A DNA stretch of 64,000 nucleotides from Streptomyces polyasparticus (GTDB lineage: Bacteria; Actinomycetota; Actinomycetes; Streptomycetales; Streptomycetaceae), in NCBI RefSeq assembly GCF_014493765.1, contig NZ_JACTVJ010000007.1:372001-436000 (forward strand), written 5' to 3'. The notes beneath the pieces were generated by a model. The model did not search any database. It was not told the DNA's origin and was given only the letters and a program-made list of their open reading frames with translations. Of the stretch, positions 34,931 to 44,724 are shown piece by piece (within the stretch, counting starts at the first letter, position 1; each line of letters opens with the position of its first letter). The position numbers were made by a program, and so were the translations under genes.

Positions 34931-36466
34931 CTAAGCGGCACCGGAGGCCGGACGCTCCTGGGTACGGCGCTGCGTCGCCGGACGTCCGGTGCGCCGGGCC
35001 TGCGCCGGGCGGCTGCGCCGGCCCCGGGACGAGGACGCGGAGCGCTTGGGGCGTTCCGCGGGAGCCGGTGCCGGAATGGTGACCGGGACGCCCGAGGGCG
35101 TCTGGGCGCCGGTGATACGGGTCAACTCCGCGTCTCCGGACCGTACTTGAGTGGTCTGCGGCGTGATGCCCGCGTCGGCCATGAGGCGGCTCATCTGGCG
35201 GCGCTGGTCGGGCGTCACCAGAGTGACGACACTGCCGGACTCGCCGGCACGGGCCGTACGGCCGCCCCGGTGCAGATAGTCCTTGTGGTCGGTGGGCGGA
35301 TCGACGTTGACGACGAGGTCGAGGTCGTCGACGTGGATGCCGCGGGCGGCCACGTTGGTCGCCACCAGGACCGTCACCTGCCCGTCCTTGAACTGGGCAA
35401 GGGTGCGGTTGCGCTGCGGCTGGGACTTGCCGCCGTGCAGCGCGGCCGCGCGCACTCCGCTGTTGAGGAGGTGCTTGGTCAGCTTGTCGACCGTGTGCTT
35501 GGTGTCCAGGAACATGATCACCCGGCCCTCGCGGGCGGCGATCTCGGTCGTCGTGCGGTGCTTGTCGGGACCGGAGACGTGCAGGACGTGGTGCTCCATC
35601 GTCGTGACCGCGCCCGCGCTCGGGTCCACGGAGTGGACGACCGGGTCGCTCAGGTACGTACGGACGAGACGGTCCACGTTGCGGTCGAGGGTGGCCGAGA
35701 ACAGCATCCGCTGACCGTCGGGACGCACCTGGTCGAGCAGCGCGGTGACCTGCGGCATGAAGCCCATGTCGGCCATCTGGTCGGCCTCGTCGAGGACGGT
35801 GATGTCGACCTGGTCGAGACGGCAGTCCCCGCGGTCTATGAGGTCCTTGAGCCGGCCCGGGGTCGCGACGACGACCTCGGCACCACCGCGGAGCGCACCG
35901 GCCTGCTTGCCGATCGACATGCCGCCGACCACCGTGGCCGTGCGCAGCTTCACGGAGCGTGCGTAGGGCGTGAGCGCGTCGGTGACCTGCTGGGCCAGCT
36001 CACGCGTGGGCACGAGGACCAGGGCGAGCGGCTGGCGCGGCTGTGCGCGGCGGCCCGCGGTACGGGCGAGCAGCGCGAGGCCGAAGGCGAGGGTCTTGCC
36101 CGAGCCGGTGCGGCCGCGGCCGAGCACGTCACGGCCGGCGATGCCGTTCGGCAGGGTGGCCGCCTGGATCGGGAAGGGCTCGGTGACGCCCTGGGCGCCG
36201 AGCGTCGCCAGCATGGGCGCCGGCATGTCCAGGTCGGCGAACGACTCGACCGCGGGCAGCGCGGGAGTGACGGTCACCGGCAGCGCGAACTCCCCCTGGG
36301 GGGCGGGCCTGCGGCGTCCGCCGCCGCCACCGCGGTTCGGCGCACCGCCGCGGCGGCCGGAGGAGCCGGACCCGTAGGACCCGGATCCGTAGGAGCTGCC
36401 GCCCTTGCTTCCCCCGTAGGAGCCGCGTGAGCGGCCGGAACGTTCATTTGTGCGTGCGCGGTTCAT
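34931..36466 (-). CDS. DEAD-box RNA helicase
   Basis: This 511-residue protein has all core motifs: Q-motif (PFPIQAATLP), GRGRTGSGKT, PTRELAQQ, TPGRL, VLDEADQM, SAT, ARGIHVDDLDLVVN and HRGGRTARAG. It unwinds structured RNA with ATP, typically in ribosome assembly or mRNA handling at low temperature. The N-terminus is a Gly/Ser/Arg-rich RNA-binding-like tail with SYGSGSYGSG repeats, and the C-terminus is Arg-rich. ATG 36466 has AAGGAGG. It lies directly downstream of the cold-shock gene in the same direction, but a strong terminator lies between, so it probably has its own promoter and a leader of up to about 200 nt. Confidence 0.95.
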   Translation of the reverse strand: MNRARTNERSGRSRGSYGGSKGGSSYGSGSYGSGSSGRRGGAPNRGGGGGRRRPAPQGEFALPVTVTPALPAVESFADLDMPAPMLATLGAQGVTEPFPIQAATLPNGIAGRDVLGRGRTGSGKTLAFGLALLARTAGRRAQPRQPLALVLVPTRELAQQVTDALTPYARSVKLRTATVVGGMSIGKQAGALRGGAEVVVATPGRLKDLIDRGDCRLDQVDITVLDEADQMADMGFMPQVTALLDQVRPDGQRMLFSATLDRNVDRLVRTYLSDPVVHSVDPSAGAVTTMEHHVLHVSGPDKHRTTTEIAAREGRVIMFLDTKHTVDKLTKHLLNSGVRAAALHGGKSQPQRNRTLAQFKDGQVTVLVATNVAARGIHVDDLDLVVNVDPPTDHKDYLHRGGRTARAGESGSVVTLVTPDQRRQMSRLMADAGITPQTTQVRSGDAELTRITGAQTPSGVPVTIPAPAPAERPKRSASSSRGRRSRPAQARRTGRPATQRRTQERPASGAA

Positions 36467-36646
36467 GGGAACCTCCTTGATACGGCACGTACCAAGGAAT
36501 TCCCGAAGTAAAGCGAACAGCACGGGGAATTGCGAGAACGAGCCTGGGTAAATACGCGAATAACTCCGGTCGACGTGCAATTCACAATGGACCGAAATTC
36601 TGGCAGGCGGGCAGATACTGCTGAACCTCGCCTGAAAAAAGCAACG

Positions 36647-36681
36647 AGCTGGGGCCCGCACGCAAGGTGCGGGCCCCAGCT
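36647..36681 (-). terminator. Rho-independent terminator of the cold-shock gene
   Basis: A perfect 15-bp stem (36647-36661 and 36667-36681), followed on the minus strand by a TTTTTT run. It lies just after the cold-shock gene stop (36698). Confidence 0.9.
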
Positions 36682-36697
36682 GTCAACTGCGTGAGCG

Positions 36698-36901
36698 TCA
36701 GGCGGTGACGATGTTCTCCGCCGTCGGGCCCTTCTGGCCCTGAGCGATGTCGAACGACACCTTCTGGCCTTCCTGGAGCTCACGGAAGCCCTGGGCGGCA
36801 ATGTTCGAGTAGTGGGCGAAGACGTCGGGGCCGCCGCCGTCCTGCTCGATGAAGCCGAAGCCCTTTTCAGCGTTGAACCACTTCACGGTACCAGTAGCCA
36901 T
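36698..36901 (-). CDS. Cold-shock protein (CspA family)
   Basis: This 67-residue protein has the cold-shock domain motifs [12 protein letters not shown] and DVFAHYSNI with RNP1/RNP2-type aromatic residues. It binds single-stranded RNA or DNA as an RNA chaperone. ATG 36901 has GAAGGAG upstream. A strong terminator follows immediately. It precedes the DEAD-box helicase in the same direction, an arrangement suggesting joint action on RNA structure. Confidence 0.95.
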   Translation of the reverse strand: MATGTVKWFNAEKGFGFIEQDGGGPDVFAHYSNIAAQGFRELQEGQKVSFDIAQGQKGPTAENIVTA

Positions 36902-37258
36902 GTCAATTCTCCTTCGGGGCAGTTCCGTACACCGCACCGTGCGGAATACGTGTCGCCGCGATGATCAACCCGCCGGAAAATGACCGGACATACGAAAGTG
37001 CTCCCACCGGCCATGGATAGGCGATGAGGGCACTTGAAGTTTTCGGGAACCACAACTGCAACTGACATCAATGTAGCACGGTGCGAACGGCGCTGCGCGG
37101 CAGGAATTTGAATTCCGCCTGTCGTGCCAGAAATCTTCCCGGCGCTTCAGTGCTATATCTGTCGTGGCGATCACAGATATGGGACGGTCGTGAGGGCCGG
37201 GTCACTCCTGCGGCCCTTCCGGCGCGCGGGCCGGGGGCTGCGGTGATCGGCTGGCCGT
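36902..37258. other. Divergent intergenic region
   Basis: This spans the promoter and leader of the cold-shock gene (minus) and of the AI-2E-family gene (plus). A short inverted repeat is visible at 36972-36988 (CCGGAAAATGACCGGAC, imperfect). An 8-bp perfect repeat at 37155-37180 is listed separately. No gene is seen. Confidence 0.4.
37155..37180. promoter_or_regulatory. Inverted repeat, candidate operator
   Basis: ATATCTGT (37155-37162) and ACAGATAT (37173-37180) are perfect inverted arms with a 10-nt spacer, about 80 bp upstream of the AI-2E-family gene. The AT-rich arms stand out in this GC-rich DNA. An operator or promoter-proximal element is more likely than a terminator. Confidence 0.35.
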
Positions 37259-38305
37259 GTGCTCACCCTGCTGCCCGAACCCGCCCGCAAGCTCGGCGCC
37301 TGGAGCGTGCTCGCCCTGCTGCTCGCCGCGCTCGCCGCGGTGGGCATCTGGCTGTGCATCCACCTCAAGACGGCCGTCACCCCGGTCATGCTCGCGCTGC
37401 TCGGCACCGCGCTGCTCGGCCCGCTGTACCGGCGCCTGCTGCAGATGAAGGTGCAGAAGTCCCTCGCCGCCGGGCTGACCTGTGCGGCCGTGGTCCTGGT
37501 GGTCGGCGGCGCCGGATACATCGTCGTCAGTGCCCTGATCGAGACCGGGGACCAGATCATCGCCTCGCTCCGGGAGGCCGCGAAGTCGATCGCGCAGCAT
37601 CTCGGTGTGGCCGGGGCGACGCTCGACGATCTCGCCAAGAACTCCAAGGACCTGCTCACCAAGTTCGGCAGCACCGCCGCGTCCGGCGTCATCAGCGGGG
37701 TGAGCATCCTGGCGGAGATGATCGCGATGGCGGTGCTCGCGCTGCTGCTCGTCTTCTTCTTCCTGCGGGATTCCGACCGCGCGGTGTCCGCGCTGCACTC
37801 GTTCGCGCCGCGCGGCCGGGGCGAGGCGCTGGAGACCATGGCGCGGCGGGCCTTCGAGGCCATCGAGGGCTTCATGCGCGGGACCACGCTGATCGCCCTG
37901 ATCGATGCGCTCTGCATCACGGTCGGGCTGCTGATCCTGCAGGTGCCGGGGGCCGTCGGGCTCGGTGCGCTGGTGTTCGTGGGCGCGTACATCCCGTATC
38001 TCGGGGCCTTCATCTCCGGCGCCGTCGCCGTGCTCGTCGCGCTCGCCGACCGCGGGTTCATCATCGGGCTCTGGGCGCTCGGGGTGGTGCTTGCCGTGCA
38101 GGTCCTCGAAGGACACGTCCTGCAGCCGATGATCCAGTCGCGGACCGTGCAGATGCATCCGGCGGTCGTGATGCTCGCGATCACGGCGGGCGCCTCGGTC
38201 GCCGGCATCCTCGGGATGCTGCTGGCGGTGCCCCTGACGGCCGCGGCGTTCGGGATCTACTCCGAGCTGCGGGTGCAGTACGCGGGCCGGTCGGCTAGAG
38301 CTTGA
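37259..38305 (+). CDS. AI-2E family transporter
   Basis: This 348-residue integral membrane protein has about eight hydrophobic segments and the family's ordered pattern. Two N-terminal helices (VLALLLAALAAVGIWL, TPVMLALLGTALLGPLYRRL) come first, then a long cytoplasmic helix and a final membrane cluster with GLGALVFVGAYIPYLGAFISG (PYLG motif) and LEGHVLQPMIQSRTVQMHP. Family members export quorum-sensing AI-2 or act as Na+/H+ antiporters; the substrate cannot be decided here. GTG start. The 3' end overlaps the convergent SpoIIE-type gene by 11 bp. Confidence 0.85.
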   Translation: MLTLLPEPARKLGAWSVLALLLAALAAVGIWLCIHLKTAVTPVMLALLGTALLGPLYRRLLQMKVQKSLAAGLTCAAVVLVVGGAGYIVVSALIETGDQIIASLREAAKSIAQHLGVAGATLDDLAKNSKDLLTKFGSTAASGVISGVSILAEMIAMAVLALLLVFFFLRDSDRAVSALHSFAPRGRGEALETMARRAFEAIEGFMRGTTLIALIDALCITVGLLILQVPGAVGLGALVFVGAYIPYLGAFISGAVAVLVALADRGFIIGLWALGVVLAVQVLEGHVLQPMIQSRTVQMHPAVVMLAITAGASVAGILGMLLAVPLTAAAFGIYSELRVQYAGRSARA

Positions 38306-40469
38306 CCGCTTCGTACAGCTCGAACCAGATGGACTTGCCCTGACCGCGGGGGTCCACGCCCCAGGCGTCCGCGAGGAGTTCCATCAGGACCAACCCGCGG
38401 CCGGATGAAGCGAGTTCGCCGGGGCGGCGCTTGTGCGGGAGGTCGTCGCTGGAGTCGGAGACCTCGACGCGCAGCCGGCGCCGGCCGATCTCGCCGCGGG
38501 CCTCGGCGATCAGGAGCGCGTCGTTGTCGGTGTGCACGAGCACGTTGGTGACCATCTCGGAGACCAGGAGCACCGCCGAGTCCACCTGCTCGGGGTCGGC
38601 CCAGTCGTGCAGCAGGTCGCGCAGCTGGTGGCGGCATTCGGCGATGCGCTGGGGCTCGGGCTGGGCGACCGAGAGCATGATGCGGCGCACCGGGGGTGCC
38701 GGCTCGCCCGCGTCGCAGCCGCAGCCCTGGCCCGGGCGGCAGAGCAGGACGACCGCGATGTCGTCCTCGCGGCGGTCGACCAGCGGGCCCGTGGAGTGGT
38801 GCGAGGACGGGCCGATCACGCCCTGGACCAGCGCGTCCGCGAGCTCTTCGAGGTCCTCGCCGCGGTGCTGTTCGAGGATGGGCTGCAGACGCGTGAAGCC
38901 GGTGTACATGTCGTGGCCGCCGGTCTCGATGAGGCCGTCGGTGCAGAGCATGAGCAGTTCGCCGGGTTCGAGGGTGATCGAGGTCGTCGGGTAGTCCGCG
39001 TCCGGGTCGATGCCGAGCGGCAGGCCGCCCGCGGTGGGCCGGATCATGACCGTGCCGTCGGGGGTGCGCACCAGCGGGTCGGGGTGGCCCGCGCGGGCGA
39101 TCTCCAGGTGGCCGGTGGCGGGGTCGGCCTCCAGGTACAGGCAGGTCGCGAAGCGCGGGTCCGCGGTGCCGCCGGCGTCGGGGCCGCCCGTGGAGCCGTA
39201 CGTGATGGAGTCGGTGATCCCGTACAGGAAGCGGGTGGCGCGGGAGAGGACCGCGTCGGGGCGGTGGCCCTCGGACGCGTACGCGCGCAGCGCGATCCGC
39301 AGCTGCCCCATCAGGCCCGCCGCCCGTACGTCATGGCCCTGTACGTCGCCGATGACGAGCGCGAACCGGCCGCCCGGCAGCGGGATCATGTCGTACCAGT
39401 CGCCGCCGACCTGCAGCCCGCCGCCGGTGGGCACATAGCGCGCGGCGACCGACAGGCCCGGTATCTCGGGGCCGAGCGTCGGCAGCATCGAGCGCTGCAG
39501 GCCCTCGGTGAGCTCGCGCTCGGTCTCGGCGGCGCCCGCGCGGGACAGGGCCTGGGCGAGCATCCGGGCGACCGTGGTCAGGACCGAGCGCTCGTCCGGC
39601 GTGAAGGAGACGGGGTGCGCGAAGCCCGCCATCCAGGCGCCCATCGTGCGGCCCGAGACGGTCAGCGGCAGGAAGGCCCAGGACTGGCGGTTGAAGCGGC
39701 GCGCGAAGGGCCAGGTGGCGGGGTAGCGGGAGGCGTACTCCTCCGGGCTCGACAGATAGATCGCCCGGCCGGTGCGGACCACGTCGGCGGCCGGGTACTG
39801 GGCGTCCAGCCTGATGTCGCGGAAGGGCTGCTCGTCGTCCGTCGTATGGCCGTGGTGGCCGATGATCGACAGATGGTCGCCCTGGACGCCGAAGACGGCG
39901 AGACCGTTGGGCTCGAAGCCGGGCATCGACAGGCCCGCCGCCACCCGCAGGACCTCGGCGGTCGAACGGGCCTCGGCGAGGGCGCGGCCGGCGTCGAGCA
40001 GGAACGCCTCGCGCGACCTGCGCCAGTCGCCGGTCACGGGGGTGCGGGCGGAGGCGCCCGGGGGCGGTTCGGTGACCTCCTGGAGCGTGCCGATCAGCTC
40101 GAAGTGGTCCTCGTCCACCAGCGGCTTCGTACGGCTGCGGACCGTGCGGACGTGTCGGCCGTGCTCGTCCATGACGCGCAGCCGGGCCTCCGCGAGGGTG
40201 CCTTCGAGCACGGCGAGGTTGACGACGCCGTTGATCTCGTTCCAGTCCGAGGGGTGGAAACGGGAGCGGATCCCTGCCTCCGTCAGAGCGACGGGACCCT
40301 CGATCGGGGCCTCGGGGGTGCCGAGGCCGAGCAGGCGTGCGGCCTCGGCGTCGAGGGTCACCACGCCGGAGGCGTTGTCCCAGCGCCACAGGCCGGTGGC
40401 GACGGCCTCGAGCACGTCCCCGACCGGGGGCAGGCACGCGGCCGGCTCGTCGGCGGGGTCCGTTCGCAT
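38295..40469 (-). CDS. PAS/GAF/PP2C-type phosphatase with HATPase domain
   Basis: This 724-residue multi-domain regulator has an N-terminal PAS-like sensor (about 15-130: GLWRWDNASGVVTLD and FHPSDWNEI) and a GAF domain (about 150-310: WRRSREAFLLDAGRALAEA, FAHPVSFTPDERSVL). The SpoIIE/PP2C domain (about 330-570) shows GDWYDMIPLPGGRFALVIGDVQGHD, GHPDPLVRTPDG and GELLMLCTDGLIE. A C-terminal anti-sigma kinase-like HATPase (about 600-724) has VSEMVTNVLVHT and SGRGLVLMELLAD. It likely controls an anti-sigma/anti-anti-sigma switch in development or stress. ATG at 40469. Overlaps convergently with the AI-2E-family gene. Confidence 0.9.
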   Translation of the reverse strand: MRTDPADEPAACLPPVGDVLEAVATGLWRWDNASGVVTLDAEAARLLGLGTPEAPIEGPVALTEAGIRSRFHPSDWNEINGVVNLAVLEGTLAEARLRVMDEHGRHVRTVRSRTKPLVDEDHFELIGTLQEVTEPPPGASARTPVTGDWRRSREAFLLDAGRALAEARSTAEVLRVAAGLSMPGFEPNGLAVFGVQGDHLSIIGHHGHTTDDEQPFRDIRLDAQYPAADVVRTGRAIYLSSPEEYASRYPATWPFARRFNRQSWAFLPLTVSGRTMGAWMAGFAHPVSFTPDERSVLTTVARMLAQALSRAGAAETERELTEGLQRSMLPTLGPEIPGLSVAARYVPTGGGLQVGGDWYDMIPLPGGRFALVIGDVQGHDVRAAGLMGQLRIALRAYASEGHRPDAVLSRATRFLYGITDSITYGSTGGPDAGGTADPRFATCLYLEADPATGHLEIARAGHPDPLVRTPDGTVMIRPTAGGLPLGIDPDADYPTTSITLEPGELLMLCTDGLIETGGHDMYTGFTRLQPILEQHRGEDLEELADALVQGVIGPSSHHSTGPLVDRREDDIAVVLLCRPGQGCGCDAGEPAPPVRRIMLSVAQPEPQRIAECRHQLRDLLHDWADPEQVDSAVLLVSEMVTNVLVHTDNDALLIAEARGEIGRRRLRVEVSDSSDDLPHKRRPGELASSGRGLVLMELLADAWGVDPRGQGKSIWFELYEAVKL

Positions 40470-40648
40470 TGACCCAGATTAAGTACGGGGGGCCGAAAGC
40501 TGCACGTCGCGGCAGGGCGAGGGGGCGGGCGCCCACGGCCCGAAAAGGCGACGGGGCCCGGCCGGCGCGCCCGGTAACCTTGAGCGCGTTGATTCCCGCC
40601 TGTCTCGCGACGAACGACGACGCGAACCCACGAACTGGATGAAGAAAA

Positions 40649-42427
40649 ATGCACCGGTACCGGTCCCATTCCTGCGGCCAGCTCCGCGCCACCGACGTCG
40701 GCCAGGACGTCCGGCTCAGCGGCTGGCTGCACAATCGGCGCGACCTCGGCGGCATCCTCTTCATCGATCTGCGCGACCACTACGGCATCACCCAGCTCGT
40801 CGCCCGCCCCGGCACCCCCGCGTACGAGGCCCTCGACAAGCAGACCAAGGAATCGGTCGTACGGATCGACGGCAAGGTCGTCTCCCGCGGCGCCGACAAC
40901 GTGAACCCCGAGCTGCCCACCGGTGAGGTCGAGGTCGAGGTCGCCGAGGTGGAGATCCTCGGTGCGGCCGAGCAGCTCCCGTTCCAGATCAACCAGGACG
41001 ACGGTGTCGGCGAGGAGCGCCGCCTGGAGTACCGCTTCCTGGACCTGCGCCGCGAGCGCATGCACAAGAACATCATGCTGCGCAGCGCGGTCATCGCCTC
41101 GATCCGCTCGAAGATGGTCGCGCTCGGCTTCAACGAGATGGCCACGCCGATCCTGACGGCCACCTCGCCCGAGGGCGCCCGCGACTTCGTGGTGCCGTCC
41201 CGTCTGAACCCGGGCAAGTTCTACGCGCTGCCGCAGGCCCCGCAGCAGTTCAAGCAGCTGCTCATGATCTCGGGCTTCGACCGCTACTTCCAGATCGCGC
41301 CCTGCTTCCGCGACGAGGACGCCCGCGCGGACCGTTCGCCGGGCGAGTTCTACCAGCTCGACGTCGAGATGAGCTTCGTCGAGCAGGAGGACGTCTTCCA
41401 GCCGATCGAGAAGCTGATGACGGAGATCTTCACCGAGTTCGGTGGCGGTCGCGAGGTCACCTCGCCCTTCCCGCGGATCCCGTTCCGCGAGTCGATGCTG
41501 AAGTACGGCAACGACAAGCCGGACCTGCGCGCCAAGCTGGAGCTCGTGGACATCACCGATGTCTTCGCGGACTCGGAGTTCAAGGCGTTCGCCGGCAAGC
41601 ACGTGCGCGCGCTGCCCGTGCCGGACACCGCCGGCCAGACTCGTAAGTTCTTCGACGGTCTCGGTGACTACGCGGTCGAGCAGGGCGCCAAGGGCCTTGC
41701 CTGGATCCGCGTCGGCGAGGACGGCTCGTTCCAGGGCCCGATCGCCAAGTTCCTCACCGAGGAGAACAACAAGGTCCTGACCGAGCGTCTGGGTCTGACC
41801 GCCGGTCACGCGGTGTTCTTCGGCGCCGGCGAGTTCGACGAGGTCTCGAAGATCATGGGCGCGGTCCGCGTCGAGGCCGCCAAGCGTGCGGGCCACTTCG
41901 AGGAGGGCGTGTTCCGGTTCTGCTGGATCGTCGACTTCCCGATGTACGAGAAGGACGAGGAGACCGGCAGGATCGACTTCTCGCACAACCCCTTCTCGAT
42001 GCCCCAGGGCGGCATGCAGGACCTGGAGGAGAAGGACCCGCTGGACATCCTGGCGTGGCAGTACGACATCGTCTGCAACGGCATCGAGCTGTCCTCCGGC
42101 GCCATCCGTAACCACGAGCCCGACATCATGCTCAAGGCCTTCGAGATCGCGGGTTACGACGCGGAGACCGTGGAGCACGAGTTCGCGGGCATGCTGCGTG
42201 CTTTCCGCTTCGGCGCCCCGCCGCACGGCGGGATCGCCCCGGGCGTGGACCGCATGGTCATGCTGCTCGCGGACGAGCCCAACATCCGCGAGACGATCGC
42301 GTTCCCGCTGAACCAGAACGCGCAGGACCTGATGATGGGCGCCCCGACGGAGCTGGACGAGTCCCGTCTGCGCGAGCTGAACATCGCGCTGCGCAAGCCG
42401 GTGGCCAAGAAGGACGCCGCCGAGTAG
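40649..42427 (+). CDS. aspS: Aspartyl-tRNA synthetase, housekeeping bacterial type
   Basis: This 592-residue enzyme attaches aspartate to its tRNA. The order of domains is an OB-fold ([19 protein letters not shown]...[11 protein letters not shown]), a catalytic class II core with motif 2 ([19 protein letters not shown]), a GAD-type insertion (about 290-410) and motif 3 ([14 protein letters not shown]). The full length and the GAD insertion distinguish it from the element's 436-residue AspRS2. In actinobacteria with GatCAB the bacterial AspRS may be non-discriminating and also charge tRNA-Asn (general knowledge). It stands divergent from the SpoIIE-type gene and ends at a strong hairpin. Confidence 0.98.
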   Translation: MHRYRSHSCGQLRATDVGQDVRLSGWLHNRRDLGGILFIDLRDHYGITQLVARPGTPAYEALDKQTKESVVRIDGKVVSRGADNVNPELPTGEVEVEVAEVEILGAAEQLPFQINQDDGVGEERRLEYRFLDLRRERMHKNIMLRSAVIASIRSKMVALGFNEMATPILTATSPEGARDFVVPSRLNPGKFYALPQAPQQFKQLLMISGFDRYFQIAPCFRDEDARADRSPGEFYQLDVEMSFVEQEDVFQPIEKLMTEIFTEFGGGREVTSPFPRIPFRESMLKYGNDKPDLRAKLELVDITDVFADSEFKAFAGKHVRALPVPDTAGQTRKFFDGLGDYAVEQGAKGLAWIRVGEDGSFQGPIAKFLTEENNKVLTERLGLTAGHAVFFGAGEFDEVSKIMGAVRVEAAKRAGHFEEGVFRFCWIVDFPMYEKDEETGRIDFSHNPFSMPQGGMQDLEEKDPLDILAWQYDIVCNGIELSSGAIRNHEPDIMLKAFEIAGYDAETVEHEFAGMLRAFRFGAPPHGGIAPGVDRMVMLLADEPNIRETIAFPLNQNAQDLMMGAPTELDESRLRELNIALRKPVAKKDAAE

Positions 42428-42442
42428 CCGTATGGACGTGAG

Positions 42443-42477
42443 GAAGGGCCCGGAACCGCGCTGGTTCCGGGCCCTTC
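42443..42477 (+). terminator. Terminator of aspS
   Basis: A perfect 15-bp stem (42443-42457 and 42463-42477) with loop GCGCT lies 16 bp after the aspS stop. Confidence 0.85.
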
Positions 42478-42690
42478 GCCGTGCTGCTGCCTCTGCCGAT
42501 TGCCGTACGGCTCTCTGCCAGTCCTGGGCCCGCAGGGCGAGGACCTGCGGGTCGGTGGGCGGGTGCGGGTGGGCGGCGCCTGCGGGGGGCTGGATTTCCC
42601 CTACCCGCCCCTTCCCGAAACCGGGGCTCAGCCCTGCCCCCTGTGAGGCCCCGCGCCCCAGCCCTCGCCGACCTCGCGCGCTCCGCTGAA

Positions 42691-43179
42691 CTACCCGCCC
42701 AGCGAAGCCGAGTAGGAAGCCAGGGCGTACAGCGTGACCGCGCTGATGGCGAGTACGCCGACGATCCACGTGGCGATTCTGCGGCCCCGGGTGCGCCCGG
42801 TCTTCGGCGGCCTCGGGGCCTTGGGGGCCTTCGGCGCCTTGCGCTGCTTCGACGCGCGGGGCTCGTGCGTGGGCGTCGGCGGCTCCGCCGCAGACGTCAG
42901 GTCCGCGAGGAGACGGCGGCAGGCCGTGGCCAGTTCGGCGGTGCCCGCGGCCAGCGGGACGACCGTCTCCGTACGGGCGGGGGCCGTCGTGCCGCCGTCG
43001 AGGATGAGCCCCGCGCGGATACGGACGTCCCCCCGCGTGCCCGCGACCCCGAGGCTGATCCACCGCTGGACGTGCTCCCCGCGGATCACCATCCCCCCGT
43101 CGCGCTCGCGGTAGATCGTGTGGTGCTGCCAGAGAACCTTCGCCAGTTCCTTGGCAGCCGGATACAACTGCGCGCTCAA
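42691..43179 (-). CDS. Hypothetical protein with C-terminal membrane anchor
   Basis: This protein of about 162 residues has a compact N-terminal domain (LSAQLYPAAKELAKVLWQHHT, RERDGGMVIRGEHVQRWISLGVA) and a Lys/Pro-rich linker (RKAPKAPKAPRPPK). A single C-terminal transmembrane segment (TWIVGVLAISAVTLYALASY) follows. TTG 43179 with a GGGGGG ribosome site is preferred; an upstream ATG (43245) would give 184 residues. It lies next to aspS and is convergent with it. No function is known. Confidence 0.6.
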   Translation of the reverse strand: MSAQLYPAAKELAKVLWQHHTIYRERDGGMVIRGEHVQRWISLGVAGTRGDVRIRAGLILDGGTTAPARTETVVPLAAGTAELATACRRLLADLTSAAEPPTPTHEPRASKQRKAPKAPKAPRPPKTGRTRGRRIATWIVGVLAISAVTLYALASYSASLGG

Positions 43180-43443
43180 GGCCCCCCCTAGGACGCGAAA
43201 CGACGCGAACTGCGTATGCGCTGTGTGACGTTGTGTGATGTACATGCCGAGCTTGGAAACGCCGCACTTTAGCAGCGTGCTCCGACAGGGCCGAGCACGC
43301 GGACAACCCGTGCCCAACCCGGAGTCACCCCCTCAACTCCGGAGCCACCCCGCCTTCCCGGCAGTCGGCCGCGCGAGGCAACCTGGTCGGGGGGCCAGCC
43401 GGTTGCCTCAGTGTGAGAGACCGAAGAGAACGGCGGGACGGCG

Positions 43444-43965
43444 ATGCGCGGGGGGCAGGACGAGGGGGAGGGCGACTTCGAGGCGTTCGTCGACGCCCGT
43501 GGTCCCCGCCTGCTCCGGATGGCCTGGCTGCTCACCGGCGACGCCCACCTCGCCGAGGATCTGCTGCAGACGGTGCTCGCCCGTGTCTGGCCCAAGTGGC
43601 AGAAGATCGCGGACGATCACCCCGAGGCGTATGTCCGCAAAGCCCTGGTGCATACGCATGCCTCCTGGTGGCGACGGCGCTGGCGCGGCGAGGTGCCGCA
43701 CGGCGAACTCCCGGACCGGGCGGCCACGTCGGACGCGTACGAGGGCGTGGAGCTGGAGCAGTCGCTCGCCGCGGCCGTACGGGCGCTGCCGGTGCGGCAG
43801 CGGGCGGTGGTCGTGCTGCGTTACTTCGAGGACCTGAGCGTCGAGGAGACGGCCGCGACCCTGGGCTGTGCGACCGGCACCGTCAAGAGCCAGTCCGCCA
43901 AGGCGCTGCGCACGCTGCGGGCCGTGCTGCCCGAGTACGTGGGGGTGCGCGATGACCGCGGATGA
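43444..43965 (+). CDS. SigE-family ECF sigma factor
   Basis: This 173-residue protein has the region 2 block DFEAFVDARGPRLLRMAWLLTGDAHLAEDLLQTVLARVWPKWQKI, with promoter-melting aromatic residues. Region 4 is PVRQRAVVVLRYFEDLSVEETAATLGCATGTVKSQSAKAL (a HTH). This is the Streptomyces SigE-like (SigE70) subgroup of extracytoplasmic function sigma factors. The downstream gene starts inside its last codons (43952) and encodes a likely membrane partner, so it is translationally coupled. Confidence 0.9.
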   Translation: MRGGQDEGEGDFEAFVDARGPRLLRMAWLLTGDAHLAEDLLQTVLARVWPKWQKIADDHPEAYVRKALVHTHASWWRRRWRGEVPHGELPDRAATSDAYEGVELEQSLAAAVRALPVRQRAVVVLRYFEDLSVEETAATLGCATGTVKSQSAKALRTLRAVLPEYVGVRDDRG

Positions 43966-44710
43966 CGAGCGCGAGCTGCGTGAACTCCTGGAGCGGACCG
44001 TGCCCCGGCTGCCCGCCCCGGCTCTGCGGATGCGCCGGCTGCGGGAACGGGTGGTGCGGCGACGGCGCAGACGTACGGCCGCGGCGGCGGGCTCCTGTGT
44101 CGCCGCCGCCGCGGTGCTCGCCGGCACGCTGCTGCCCGATCCGCCGAAGGACACCGGACCCGCCCTCGTACCGCCCGCGGCCTCGGCCTCGCGCGATCTG
44201 CTCCGCCACTCCGAACTGGCCGGTCTCACGGTGGAGTTGCCCCGCGGCTGGTACGGCCTGGCGGTTCCGGAGGACCGCGGGAACAAGATGCGGGCCGTGG
44301 CCTACGCGGCACCGCAGCCGCTCGGCGGCGGCGGGAGCGCGTGCGCACGGGACGGGATCGGGGTGTGCCCGCCGCTCGACCGACTGCCCGAGTCCGGCGG
44401 CGCGTTGCTGATCCTCACCCTGGACCGCACGCCGACGCTCGCCGGCAAGGCCCAGTCGCCGCCGCGCCTCGACGGTACGTCCCTCGACGGGGTGTGCCGC
44501 TCGATCGGCGCCTCGCGTCAGTACTACGGCCTGGCCAAGGTGCCCGGACAGCCCGATGCCGCGCTCGCCGCGACGCTGTGCGCGAGTGGCGGGTCCGCCG
44601 CGGCGGGGGAGCAGGCGGAGGTGATGCGACGGATGCTCGCCGGCGTCCGTTTCGCCAAGTACGCCTCCCGGCCCCCGACTTCGGCGACCAAGGCACCTGC
44701 CGACCGCTGA
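43952..44710 (+). CDS. Membrane-anchored partner protein of the sigma factor
   Basis: This 252-residue protein has a short cytoplasmic N-terminus (DDERELRELLERTVPRLP), a very basic stretch (RRRRRR) and one transmembrane segment (about 44-62: TAAAAGSCVAAAAVLAGTLL). The rest is an extracellular domain, with cysteine pairs SACARDGIGVC and later DGVCRS and TLCASG. It overlaps the sigma gene by 14 bp. The layout is that of an anti-sigma or sensor protein, but no zinc-binding anti-sigma motif is seen, so its role is inferred from position. Confidence 0.65.
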   Translation: MTADDERELRELLERTVPRLPAPALRMRRLRERVVRRRRRRTAAAAGSCVAAAAVLAGTLLPDPPKDTGPALVPPAASASRDLLRHSELAGLTVELPRGWYGLAVPEDRGNKMRAVAYAAPQPLGGGGSACARDGIGVCPPLDRLPESGGALLILTLDRTPTLAGKAQSPPRLDGTSLDGVCRSIGASRQYYGLAKVPGQPDAALAATLCASGGSAAAGEQAEVMRRMLAGVRFAKYASRPPTSATKAPADR

Positions 44711-44724
44711 CCTGGCGCCTTGCC

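Noticed and set aside
38433-40472. 679-residue plus-strand frame opposite the SpoIIE-type gene
   Set aside because: Antisense shadow; the minus strand encodes recognisable PAS, GAF, PP2C and HATPase domains.
40358-43306. 982-residue minus-strand open frame opposite aspS
   Set aside because: Composition is that of an antisense shadow, and the true gene in this interval is aspS.
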